Shown here: one piece after another, positions 34,297-44,244 of the stretch | Numbering within the stretch: position 1 is the stretch's first letter | Layout: each line of letters begins with the position of its first letter | NCBI RefSeq assembly: GCF_033958435.1 | Contig: NC_134137.1 | Coordinates: forward strand, 223,179,501-223,243,500 | DNA length: 64,000 nucleotides | Direction of reading: 5' to 3' | DNA from: Carettochelys insculpta | Taxonomy: Eukaryota > Chordata > Testudines > Carettochelyidae | Notes under the pieces: generated by a model | What the model saw: the letters and a program-made list of their open reading frames with translations, nothing else | Databases searched by the model: none | Told to the model about the DNA's origin: nothing | Program-made: the position numbers and the translations under genes

Positions 34297-35007
34297 AGCT
34301 GCATCTACACGTGCACGCTACTTCGAAGTAGCGGCACCAACTTCGAAATAGCGCCCGTCGCATCTACACGCGTCGGGCGCTATTTCGAAGTTAACTTCGA
34401 CGTTAGGCGGCGAGACGTCGAAGTCGCTAACCTCATGAGGAGATAGGAATAGCGCCCTACTTCGACGTTCAACGTCGAAGTAGGGACCGTGTAGACGATC
34501 CGCGTCCCGCAACGTCGAAATTGCTGGGTCCTCCATGGCGGCCATCAGCTGGGGGGTTGAGAGATGCTCTCTCTCCAGCCCGTGCGGGGCTCTATGGTCA
34601 GCGTGGGCAGCAGCCCTTAGCCCAGGGCTTCTGGCTGCTTCTGCGGCAGCTGGGGATCTATGCTGCAGGCACAGGGTCTGCAACCAGTTGTCAGCTCTGT
34701 GTATCTTGTGTTGTTTAGTGCAAGTGTGTCTGGGAGGGGCCCTTTAAGGGAGCGGCTGGCTGTTGAGTCCGCCCTGTGACCCTGTCTGCAGCTGTGCCTG
34801 GCATCCCTATTTCGATGTGTGCTACTTTGACGTGTAGACATTCCCTCGCTGCGCCTATTTCGATGTTGGGCTGAGCAACGTCGAAGTTGAACATCGACGT
34901 TGCCGGCCCTGGAGGACGTGTAGACGTTATTCATCGAAATAGACTATTTCGATGTCGCAACATTGAAATAAGCTATTTTGATGTTGGCTGCACGTGTAGA
35001 CGTAGCC
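34297..35007 (+). mobile_element. 711-bp DNA transposon, copy A
   Basis: The ends are AGCTGCATCTACACGTGC and (minus strand) GGCTACGTCTACACGTGC, flanked by CAT on both sides (34294-34296, 35008-35010). The left third is a series of nested palindromes (AACTTCGAAATAGCGCC... / ...GGCGCTATTTCGAAGTT; CTACTTCGACG / CGTCGAAGTAG). The right third has CGATGTT palindromes. The GTGTAGAC word recurs at six places, like repeated transposase sites. A three-base duplication and these ends fit PIF/Harbinger, but no transposase is encoded. Same length as copy B at 35903. Confidence 0.85.
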
Positions 35008-35010
35008 CAT

Positions 35011-35899
35011 ATGGACCTGATTGAATTTCAAAACATAGCAGCAATATATTGTCCATGACTCCAAGCCAAACAGCAGAATAATCAGAACAATTGCCTGATA
35101 AACTGCAATCTTAGTATGGAGTTTAACGCTGTTGTCATTCCATAGGTGGTTGGTCAGTTTTCTAAAGGCAGTGCTGGCTTTGGTTCATTGAGCACATACA
35201 TCAAGATGCATGTTCGTGCTAGAGGACGTTACACTTCCGAGGTAGCAGAAATTGGCAACAGTCTTAAGGACTGTACCAGCAGCAGTGATCACGTGAGTGC
35301 TGGGCTCTTTCCAAGGAGGCTGAGGCATAACTTCTGTCTTCTTGAGGCTCACTGTGAGTCCAAAATGGTCAGCAGAAGTAACAATGTGATCAAAAATCTC
35401 CTGCGCGTCCTTCACTGAATGAGCCAACAATGCACAGCCACCAGCAAGCAGAAGGTCACAGATAATCATTGTAACCACTTTAGTGTGAACCTGAAGCCTC
35501 CAGAGACTGAAAATACGACCATCTGTTTGGAAAGGAATAGGTATGTGCAGTTCTTAAAAGCAACTAGCAGCATCATTGGAAAGTAGATGTTGAACAGGAG
35601 AGGAGCAAGGACACACCCTTGCTTTGTTCTGTTTGATATTTCAGAATGTGCTGGTGTCGCTCTGTTGCTAAGGATGTGACCAAACATGCCATCACGAAAA
35701 GACTGAACAAGGCTGGTAAAGTTTTCAGGATAGCCAATTGGCCAAAGTATCTTCCAGAGCCCATTTCTGTTGACTGTGTCAAACCTTGGTCAAGTAAATG
35801 AAAATCATATAGAGGTTCTGTTGCTCTCTACATTTCTCTTGTATCTGTCTGGCTGTAAAATCAACACAAGCGTTCAGGATTAATGCCATTTTTGAACAC
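35011..35899 (-). pseudogene. Non-LTR retrotransposon reverse transcriptase core
   Basis: Minus-strand frames give, in order: FTARQIQEKCREQ, the FDTVNRNGLW palm-side block, KQGCVLAPLLFNIYF (35590-35640), and LLAGGCALLAHSVKDAQEIF with LTVSLKKTEVM and NFCYLGS (35190-35460). The catalytic pair normally DD in xADDCALLAHS reads GG here, and frames shift between blocks, so the enzyme is inactive. The family is an APE-type LINE of jockey/RTE character; I cannot name the clade. Confidence 0.85.
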
Positions 35900-35902
35900 A
35901 TA

Positions 35903-36613
35903 GGCTACGTCTACACGTGAAGCCTACATCGAAGTAGCCTATTTCGATGTGGCGACATCGAAATAGGCTATTTCGATGAATAACGTCTACACGTCCTCCA
36001 GGGCTGGCAACGTCGATGTTCAACATCGACGTTGCGCAGCACCACATCGAAATAGGCGCTGCGAGGGAACGTCTACACGCCACAGTAGCACACATCGAAA
36101 TAAGGGTGCCAGGCACAGCTGCAGACAGGGTCACAGGGCGGACTCAACAGCTAGCCGCTCCCTTAAAGGGCCCCTCCCAGACACACTTGCACTAAACAGC
36201 ACAAGATACACAGAGCCGACAACGAGTTGCAGACCCTGTGCATGCAGCATGAATCCCCCGCTGCAGCAGCAGCAGCCAGAAGCCCTGGGCTAAGGGCTGC
36301 TGCCCACGGTGACCATAGAGCCCTGCAGGGGCTGGAGAGACAGCGTCTCTCAACCCCCCAGCTGATGGCTGCCATGGAGGACCCCACAATTTCGACGTTG
36401 CGGGACGCGGATCGTCTACACGGTCCCTACTTTGACGTTGAACGTCGAAGTAGGGCGCTATTCCGATCCCCTCATGAGGTTAGCGACTTCGCCGTCTCGC
36501 CGTCTAATGTCGAAGTTAACTTCGAAATAGCGCCCGACGCGTGTAGCCGTGACGGGCGCTATTTCGAAGTTAGTGCCGCTACTTCGAAGTAGTGTGCATG
36601 TGTAGACACAGCT
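35903..36613 (-). mobile_element. 711-bp DNA transposon, copy B (inverted)
   Basis: Same element as 34297-35007 in the opposite orientation. It begins GGCTACGTCTACACGTGAAG and ends ATGTGTAGACACAGCT, flanked by ATA on each side (35900-35902, 36614-36616). By eye it is over 90% identical to copy A and exactly the same length. Two overlapping frames of 105 and 121 codons are open in both copies, but they are compositionally odd and resemble no transposase I know. Confidence 0.85.
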
Positions 36614-36616
36614 ATA

Positions 36617-37425
36617 GTGAAAGCCTGTTGTGAAGGATGAGGGCCAGGATCTTACCAGCTATAGAGTGCGGAGAGATGCCCTGATGGTCATCAGAACCGG
36701 CCTGGTCACCTTTTCTCTTGTGTATGTGTACAATCAGGGCATCTTTGAAGTCCTGGAGGGACCAGCTTCTTCTCCCAAATGGTGCTAAATAGATGGGTGA
36801 GATGGTACATCAGCTGACTACCAGCAGCTTTATCAATTTCTGATGGAATTGCATCACTGCCAGGTGCCTTTCCAGATTTTTATCTATTTAACTGCTTTTT
36901 GTACCTCATCAAGAGTTGGTGGTATGACCAGCAGTAAATCATTATCCCACTGAGGACTCTCTTCAAGAACAGTGCTGTAAAAAAATTGAGGGCTGATTTA
37001 ATACTTAATGAAAATGTTCAGCACAGCAGTCAAGGATTTTAGCAATATCTGTGCTGAAAGCGAGGCCATCAGCAGAGCACACTTGTGTACAGTCAGCAAT
37101 GTGTGGCCCACAGATTGCATTCAGCCCATCATAGGATGCTTCAAAATCATGTCTATCAGCCGCATCTGGAGTTTAACGGCTTGCTGGTTCCACCAGTCCT
37201 CTTTCATTTGCCATACTGTGACTTGTGCCTCCTGCTTTGCACAAAGATATGCTTATTTCCTGGAGGCATTCTATTTATCGCTGAGCCAACCCAGGTGTGT
37301 CACATGCATCTTAGCAAGAAGAGCTTGGGCACCTCTTGTCAAGCCAGTCCTTGTGCCTGTGTTTTTTTTGAAACCAATGACCTTGACAGCAGTTCTTTGA
37401 TGTTAATCCAATCATCCTCAATAGT
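36617..37425 (-). pseudogene. Non-LTR retrotransposon, region upstream of RT core
   Basis: The minus strand encodes a degraded version of the linker and first RT blocks: QDFKDALIVHIHKRKGDQAG, GISPHSIAGKILALILHNR (36620-36760), further upstream LDEVQKAV and KAPGSDAIPSEIDKAAG-like pieces (36830-36930), and a W-WNQQAV segment near 37190. These are in the order expected of an endonuclease-RT LINE. Stops and frameshifts are present. A short part joining this piece to the core at 35899 is missing. Confidence 0.75.
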
Positions 37426-37427
37426 GG

Positions 37428-37638
37428 GGTTCCAGATATCCTGACTGTATAGGGCCCATCCCAACAGCCGAGATTTTTGTTATCTGTAAGCCTCTGTTGC
37501 CTCCAGCAGGGGCCTCAAGTTTTCTCACTTCCTGTCTGGTTGTTGTACCTTCATCCTGAGCATCTAGCTGGGCATTTTCTTTCTCACGCATCGGTACAGA
37601 CAAGGGTCCTCAGGGCTCGAGTCTGCTTGCAGAATACC
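37428..37638 (+). repeat. 210-bp direct repeat, copy B
   Basis: 'CCAGATATCCTGACTGTATA', 'GGGCCCATCCCAACAGCC', 'GAGATTTTTGTTATCTGTAA', 'AGCAGGGGCCTCAAG' and the closing 'CTGCTTGCAGAATACC' parallel copy A at 33423-33636. The hAT-like CAGGGTGACC start is degraded to a GTGGGGTTCC context. The hairpin at 37660 follows it by about 20 bases. Confidence 0.75.
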
Positions 37639-37659
37639 AGCAATTACACAGTCAGAACT

Positions 37660-37870
37660 CCTGCAATTACACAGCCTTCCACTGGCCTCCACCAACCATG
37701 CTTAACAGCTGGTAAGGTGACTCCTCACCAAGGAACGCAACCCCCGTGTAACTCGTGGGTCTACTGGTTGTGATTTTTGTGAAAACATGGGGCAGGGGCA
37801 AGTGAGGAGTCAGCTTACCAGCTGTTAAGCACAGTTGGTGGAGGCCAGTGGAAGGCTGTGTAATTGCAGG
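37660..37870. repeat. Long hairpin, 69-bp arms
   Basis: The left arm (37660-37728) begins CCTGCAATTACACAGCCTTC and ends GACTCCTCAC. The right arm (37802-37870) is its inverse, ending GAAGGCTGTGTAATTGCAGG. I count 66 of 69 paired. The 73-bp loop contains no related sequence. The word AATTACACAG also occurs once just left of the arm (37641-37650). It could be a fold-back transposon or an inverted duplication. Confidence 0.9.
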
Positions 37871-38282
37871 TGCACCCCAAGATCCAAAGAGTAAGACTTG
37901 GCCTGCCTGGGGAATAGAATGCATGTGTGTGGCTGACTATGGGGGTCTCCAGGCACAAAGCCACAGTGGCAAGGCACTGAGGCACTTGGGGTTTCAGGGT
38001 AAGAAGTGCCATAGCACTTCACTTGTCTGGATTGCATCCCAGAATGTCACAAAGGTAGGCACCTGAATGGCTTGGAGGATCAGGTGCTGCACAGCTGACT
38101 CAGGGCTGGGGAATCCAGAGGGCAGCAGGCCATCTAGAAACTGCAATGCTGAGTGCCCCAATGGTTTTGTTTCAGAGGCTCTTAATGAAAAATTCTGTTG
38201 ATGATGCACATGGAATGGAATAGACCCCTGCAGCTCCTTCTTGCTGAGCTGTGTTGGCTTTCTAGGGTTAACAGTGAAAATA
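37871..38282. other. Non-coding, nothing recognised
   Basis: Unique-looking sequence with no exon or transposon ends. Confidence 0.4.
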
Positions 38283-38460
38283 TCCAACCCACCAATACGC
38301 TTCTTCCTGCTGTGCAGCCTACCCCTGCTATTACAGTCCAGGGTTCCCTGTGCAACTCTGCCAATGCTTTTTGTTCCTGGCCCTGCCCCCAGCCCCCTGC
38401 CTCCTGACTACCTCAGTCTAGGCTTTCCTACAGAGTTCTGCCAATGCCCCTGACTTCTGA
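38283..38460 (+). repeat. Diverged 67-bp minisatellite units
   Basis: 'CTGCTATTACAGTCCAGGGT' then 'GTGCAACTCTGCCAATGC', and later 'CCTACAGAGTTCTGCCAATG' with 'CCCCTGACTTCTGA', are two to three decayed units of the 11874-12010 family. Confidence 0.55.
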
Positions 38461-39474
38461 TGTGTGCTGGTCCCTACCATTCTCAGCATGAGTTGTGCTA
38501 CACCAGAAACTACCAGCTTGTGCCAAATTGTATGACATTTTTTTGCTGGCTATCATGAGACTTGTGTCATGTGTGACCTAGAAACTGTCTCTCCCTCTGC
38601 TTTTCCCTATGTATTTGTGAAGGGCTACTATTTTCTGTGGCCTGGCTCAGCCAGGGGCATTGAATGGATACCTTTATGTAGCTGGGCCAGATAGTTTTCT
38701 TTGGGCCTGGGGCTGTCAGCAAAGCGCTACATATTGTCTAGCCCTCAGGCATTGCTTTTGGCAGCCTAGTCTCTGGGGCAAGGGCACCAGTCTGAGGAAG
38801 GCCCTTGCCCAGCTTAAGGAGCCTTCTGGCATCTATTCAGCCCTGCACAGGGAGATGCTAGAATGCTGTTGCCTGTTAAGGAAAAAGTTGATGAAAAGCT
38901 ACGCATTCAGCTAACCCAAGGCCACCACTCCAAACTACTGGGCTGCAAATGACCTAACAGACAAACTCAGAGTTGGTGAGTAGTCATGAGCTGAGACAAA
39001 GGTAACATCAGCTCAGCTGAGGGACTGACACATAAGCTACTTAGTGCCACATCTTTCTTAAAAAAAAACAGGCTCAAGCACCAGAAGAATGGGCTAGATG
39101 CAGGAAACACAGGGTTAAATCTGCTGGCCTGCATTATACACAGGTGGTCATTTGAGATGTTCTGGGTGGTCCCTTCTGGCCATAAAAGCTACGCGTAGGT
39201 GACACTGTCACCTGGTGGCGCTCTGGACCTGCAACAGCTGCTGGCCAGCCTGCCAGTGACTAAATTCAGAATGCAATCCCTGAAGGTTTCCATTGGCCAA
39301 GGCTTGCCCAGCTGAAGGCGATCAGTGTCCATGTGAGGGGCGTGGCCAGCATAGGTAAGTATGGGCAGTGGCTGACGTCAATTCAGAGTTGAGACAGGGC
39401 TGGAGGAGACACTACCAGCCATGCTCTGTTGGTTATAATACCGGGGCGGTGCCTAGTCAGCTGTGTGATAAGTA
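38461..39474. other. Non-coding, nothing recognised
   Basis: An A-run lies at about 39060-39068. No gene. The CR1-like phrase 'GATGTTCTGGGTGGTCCCTT' near 39157 may be a LINE trace but is too short to call. Confidence 0.35.
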
Positions 39475-40416
39475 CACTCATCCCTCGTTAAATGAGCACT
39501 TTACTTACAAGTGCTCGCTTAAACGACGGACACATACTTACCTTTGTTCACTACACGAGTGAACTCCCCCCCGGCTAATAAGAGCTTTACCCTCCATGCC
39601 ACGGCTCCAACACACCACAGCCTGAACCCTCCCGCCGGCTCTGCGGCCCCAACCAGCTGCAGCCTGCACCCTCCCACTGGCCTGCAGCCCCCACGACCTG
39701 GCCTGGTCCCAAAACCCACCTGGCCCAGTCCCCAACCCCCGCCCTCCAGGTAAGTTAAGGACTTACTTACCGCTGGCGCAGCCTGGAGGAGCTGCTGATA
39801 CCTCCAACAGTGCACGTCAAAGCAGCTCCAGATGCGCGGCAGGCGGTTGCATGCTGTGACGTGGCTCCAGCTGCATGGCAGGGTGCCCGCAGCCATGAGA
39901 TCAGGTGCCGCCAGCCATGCTCTGCAGTTCCCCCCGCATCCTCCAGCCCAGCCCACTCCCAACACCCTCCCCCCGCACAGCTCACAGCTTCCCCCCCCCC
40001 GCACCCTCTGGCCCAGCTCAGCCCACTCCCAACACCCCCCTCCCCCCCCGCCTGCAGCTCCCCGCACCCACCCTGGCCCTGGCCCCAACACCCGCCCCCG
40101 GCCCATCGCATCCCCAACAGGAACTGCTGCTGCAGCCCAGAGGAAAGAGCCACCACCTCCACCACCAAGTTTTAACCCTCCCTCCCACTGATGGCCCCAA
40201 ACCTGTAGCCCTCCGCAACCCCCCCCCAACCCAAGGTTCACTTATCTTTCAAAAGCAGCACCACCTGCTGCCACTCCTTCCCTGAGTTAGGAGCACTAGG
40301 AACCAATCAGACACTTTAACGTGTATATTAATGGGAATTTAGTGTCCCTCTTACAAGCTTTTGCGTACAAGCAGAAAGTTGGGAACCAGTGGTGCTCGTA
40401 TAGCAAGGGATGAGTG
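39475..40416. mobile_element. Tigger/mariner-like element, 942 bp
   Basis: The left end reads CACTCATCCCTCGTTAAATG and the right end on the minus strand CACTCATCCCTTGCTATACG, each followed inward by AGCAC. TA flanks both sides (39473-39474, 40417-40418), the target of Tc1/mariner and pogo/Tigger elements. Only the outer 100-200 bases look like transposon ends. The core (about 39600-40240) is a GC-rich, C-strand-biased degenerate repeat with no transposase. Confidence 0.8.
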
Positions 40417-40418
40417 TA

Positions 40419-41940
40419 TGGGCTAATGCTGGCTAAGGGCTGTGCTGGGTATAGGCTGGGAGGTGATTCCCGTTCAAGGCTGGGATGGGGGCGGGTGGGA
40501 AAGGTAAGAGAGCTACAGCAGCTAAGGGCTGGCCATGATACGAGGATGGTGCAAGAATGGGCCTGTCCTGGCTGGGAATGTGATGGCTCTGAGTAGGGGC
40601 TGATGGGAGTTGTACAGGGATGGTAGAGAAAGGAAACTGGAGAATAAGATGAGAAGGGAACAGTTCCAGCTCAGTATGTGGAGGAGGTGTCAGAGAAGGC
40701 ATGCTCTAAACACTGGGGTGCCAGACAGTGGGGCATCTCCTCCTTCATCAGTGTGAATGCCCTCCCTTGCACTCTACATTGCCTTGGCCAGATCTTGGTG
40801 GAGCCTCTGCATCTGTGCAGTGGCTTTGAATTTTTTTAGTACCTCCTTTCTCTTAGCATTGGAGTCATCCTCCATATAACTCCTGGGGGGTGGGGAGCAG
40901 GAGGGGAATATGAGGGCAATATTAGCTGGCTTTCTGACATCCTTCCCTCTACAGCACTTGGTGAGTGGCAAAGCAAAGGTAAAAGTGCCAGTTAATAGCA
41001 AGGCTGCAACCCTGCTTTTCCCCTGAAGGTGGCCTCCAAAGCCAAAAGATGAACTGCTGCTGGCTAAGGAGAGCTAATCTGTGCACAGCTCTGCAAACGG
41101 GCCCATGAGCAGAGAGAGACCTTAACCCATCACTATAGGGACAATTGCATGTAAGGAATTTGGAAAGCTGCACACAAAAATCCCGCCCACCCCCCACATC
41201 GAGTACTAACAAAAGAGATGGCTGAGACAATTGGGCATCAGGAGAGGAACCACGACCCACACAGGAAATTATTCTTGCATCGTCCCAAAAGTAGCTGTCT
41301 TCTTCCACCAACCTGGCTATCAGCCTGTTCCTCCCCAGTGCCCAGGTGCCTGCTCACTCTCACCCGCTTTCTCTCTGGGAAACTGGCGTAAAATCAGGTC
41401 TGTTCCATCCTGCAGATCTACATGTCTTTATTGGCTGTGGCATAACTGCAAAGGAAGAGACTAGGGTGGCCTCAACGTCCAACTTCCCTGAGCTACTGAC
41501 AGTCAACCCTGAAAAACCAGACCATGCAGCAAAGGTGCCAGCCACAAAAGCCAGAGATGAGCATTCTAAGGCTGTGACCTGACGCGCACACAGTGTTAAG
41601 CAGAACGAGCTCCACAACACAGCTCCTGGTACTTTCCTACACCTGTGATGGGAAACACAGAGCCCTAGTGGCGTCTGTAAGCAGGGTGGTGGCATCCAGC
41701 ACCTTCAGGGGTGTAGGCAGCAATTTGTAATTAGCAGGTCCATGCATAGAGACTAATCTACCTCCCCTATGCTCTGCAGTGGTCTGGCACTCTCCACGAC
41801 TCACTCAGTGACTGCAGCGAGGAAGCAGGCTCTAGCCAGGTCTGCGCCTGAACCCTGCGTGCCCCTTTAGTGGCAGAGTGCGGCACCCAAATGGCACAGA
41901 GACCACAGGTTACCATGAATAGGTCCCACAGTCACTAGCA
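40419..41940. other. Non-coding, nothing recognised
   Basis: Unique sequence, G-rich to about 40720. Frames of up to 120 codons are present without domains. Confidence 0.4.
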
Positions 41941-42116
41941 CAGGCATCTGCAACCTGCACCTCTGGAGCCGCATAGGCTTGTTTAGGCCATTCTTGTGGC
42001 TTCTGATGCAATAGTTCCAAATTAAAAAAAAAACCCAAAACACAAAAAAACCCTCTTGTTTATTTTTGATAAGCGGTGAATGTCTAAAAGCCCCAAAATG
42101 AACAATGCACATCTAA
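41941..42116 (+). mobile_element. hAT fragment (CAGG-TCTGCAACCTG end)
   Basis: It starts CAGGCATCTGCAACCTGCAC then CTCTGGAGCCGCAT, the recognisable 5' terminus of a hAT/Charlie-type element of amniotes. 'CCCAAAATGAACAATGCACA' near 42095 is also part of that pattern. The far terminus is not identified. Confidence 0.6.
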
Positions 42117-43045
42117 CCAGCAAACAGTATGTGATCTTGAAACATTAGATAACTCCCCTTTAATATGTGCAGTGCGTTGTGGGATATGATTATCTGTGTT
42201 TTGATCATGTTGCTAATAAAGTCAGGCAGTGCTCTACTTAAGTTAATGTCAAACCAGCGTGAGAGGAGAATTGGGCTAGTGCGGCTCCTTTTAGGGAAAG
42301 GTCTTTCTGTAGTTGGGAGATTAAGGGAGGAAAACATCTAGCAGGCCTAGGAGACTGTGTTACAGGGAGCATCAATGATTTTTGTGACTTTGGGTTCCAC
42401 AGCATCATAGACCAGCTCTGTTTACCATGAAGCTCACTGATACTTATCTAAAGACACTTGTTGGGACAGGACTGGCAGCAGCGAAAGAACAAAACATCCT
42501 TGTTCCTAGCTCTGGCCACAGCCAGCCGGGGTCAGGGTTTTGCACACTTCAGCTCCTCAGTAGGAAGTCATTTTTCTAGGCCATCGACTCTCTTTGCCAG
42601 GGCTTCCGAAGATGAAATCTTTATTATCATGGCAGCTTAAAAGGCAGGAATACTGTTAATTCCATTTTCAAGGTCATACTTTGAAAGTTATTAATTTCCT
42701 TCTTCCAAGGCTCTGCACTCTGTGCAGAGGCTTTAGGGATTAGCTGCTGCTTCTTACTAGAGTTTGCTTGGTTCTGGGCTTCTTTCTTTTTTTAACTTCT
42801 CTAACCTTCCTTTGGGGAAAAAAAGACAATTCACACACCATTCTGGCTGTATCATGCTTGTACCTTATTCTCACTGTCAGTTAATAACTATGGACCTTTG
42901 GTTGCTGATTATCTTCCTGGTAAGGGTGTGTGTGTCTCATGATTAAATCTTGATTTGGGGCACTGGGTGGACCTCACCCCTACACAGGCAATAAATACGC
43001 TGGCTTTTCTGGAGGCAGACAGGTCTACTGTATGTAATAGGGAGG
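42117..43045. other. Non-coding, nothing recognised
   Basis: Unique AT-balanced sequence; no exon signal. Confidence 0.4.
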
Positions 43046-43049
43046 ACAT

Positions 43050-43130
43050 CATGGTGGGCTAGCAACCTTTCATGGTGTGCCAGAGCTAGCTCATTTTTTC
43101 CTGGCAGGCTAGAGCCTAGCCATATTGTTA
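43050..43130 (+). mobile_element. hAT terminal fragment
   Basis: 'GTGGGCTAGCAACCTTTCAT' then 'GGTGTGCCAGAGC' matches the GGGTCGGCAACCTTTC...GTGTGCC terminus of the hAT group also seen at 26707-27028. Only one end is present. Confidence 0.5.
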
Positions 43131-43850
43131 TAGATGCAGTACAAGGGCACTGCCCCCTGGCCAGCTATTGAGGTCTATGATGAGACGACCAAAGAGGTTT
43201 CCGGACCAGGTCGACGAATTTCTCTCACCTCCAAGCTATTTTTCCCTGCAGAGCACAGAAATTTTTTTGTGGGGAAGGGCAATTTACCACGGCCGATAAA
43301 ATCCCCTCTGCCTCTCTTCTCTTTCTTTTGCCGAGCAACTAATGCTGATTTAGCAAAACCCCTGAATAGTGCATCTCCCAAATGCGTTCCTGAGCCCCTT
43401 GTTGTCCACGCCTGAGCTCACGCTATGAGCAAAGCAGGCTGGGACCAGGTTACACAGCCCATGCCCGTGGGGTGGGTCTGTGTTCCCCCCCTCCACAAGA
43501 TTCTAGGGGAGGAGGAATCCCTTCCAAACTCAGAGAGCCAGCTGAGTGCACATATGTTCAGCAGCGTCTCCTCAGCAGGCAGCCGGTGCTAAAGGCACGC
43601 AGTCCAGCTTCTCAGAATGGAGCAAGCAGCCTGGGACAACACAGCTCACAGAGTTGGTAGTGTGGGAGGGGAGGTGTCTGCTAAATAGATTCCGGGTAGC
43701 TAACAAAGATTGCTTCCTCGTCTGTAGGATCGTTTACCCCTCTGCCCAGCAGTGGGCCCTGTAAGATGGGTGCTCGTATGGCTGTTCAAGAGAGATTCCC
43801 ATGCCAACCAGCTGGTTAGCAGGACACCCAGAGCTAGGTTTTATTTCTAT
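43131..43850. other. Non-coding, nothing recognised
   Basis: Unique sequence. Two frames of 93 and 72 codons lack domains. Confidence 0.4.
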
Positions 43851-43852
43851 TG

Positions 43853-43955
43853 GTAGTGCACATTTGCACATGCCTTGATGCACATATCAAAATTTATTCT
43901 GCACATGGACGGAACCCAACCCTCGCACGAATGGCAAACATTAGAGGGAACAGTG
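43853..43955 (-). mobile_element. hAT MITE, one-ended copy
   Basis: On the minus strand it starts CACTGTTCCCTCTAATG and continues GTGCAGAATAAATTTTG and GCATGTGCAAATGTGCAC, the same order as the complete copy at 13970-14149. The other end is missing. Confidence 0.7.
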
Positions 43956-43991
43956 CTGCCCATCCCTGTGCATAGCTGCACTAGGCCACAA

Positions 43992-44167
43992 ATCACAGAC
44001 TCCTAGGGCTGGAAGGGACCTCAGGAGGTCATCTAGCCCAGCCCCCCCGCTCCAAGCAGGATCAACCCCCACTAAGTCATCCCAGCCAGGACCTTGTCAA
44101 GCCGGGACTTAAAAACCTCAAGGGATGGAGACTCCACCACCTCTCTAGGCAACGCATTCCAGGGCTT
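43992..44167 (-). mobile_element. CR1 LINE 3' fragment
   Basis: Plus-strand 'AATCACAGACTCCTAGGGCT', 'GAAGGGACCTCAGGAGGTCA', 'TCATCCCAGCCAGGACC' and 'CCACCACCTCTCTAGGCAAC' show the antisense CR1 3' end. The minus-strand frame gives LPREVVESPSLEVFKSRLDK, the usual CR1 ORF2 terminus. Truncated at about 44167. Confidence 0.9.
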
Positions 44168-44207
44168 ATGGAATGCTTTGGTGCGCCAGATTTTCAAAGA
44201 CATGAAT

Positions 44208-44210
<3 letters not shown>

Positions 44211-44241
<31 letters not shown>
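44211..44241. repeat. (GT)15 microsatellite
   Basis: Perfect GT run directly after the CR1 fragment and a short unique piece. Confidence 0.95.

Positions 44242-44244
<3 letters not shown>

Noticed and set aside
33423..37638. LTR retrotransposon with 210-bp LTRs
   Set aside because: The enclosed protein pieces are from a non-LTR element on the opposite strand; no primer-binding site, gag or integrase seen.
39519..40241. 240-codon minus-strand frame, the longest in the window
   Set aside because: Gly/Trp/Val-rich translation of a GC-rich degenerate repeat inside a Tigger-like element; no domain, no gene structure.
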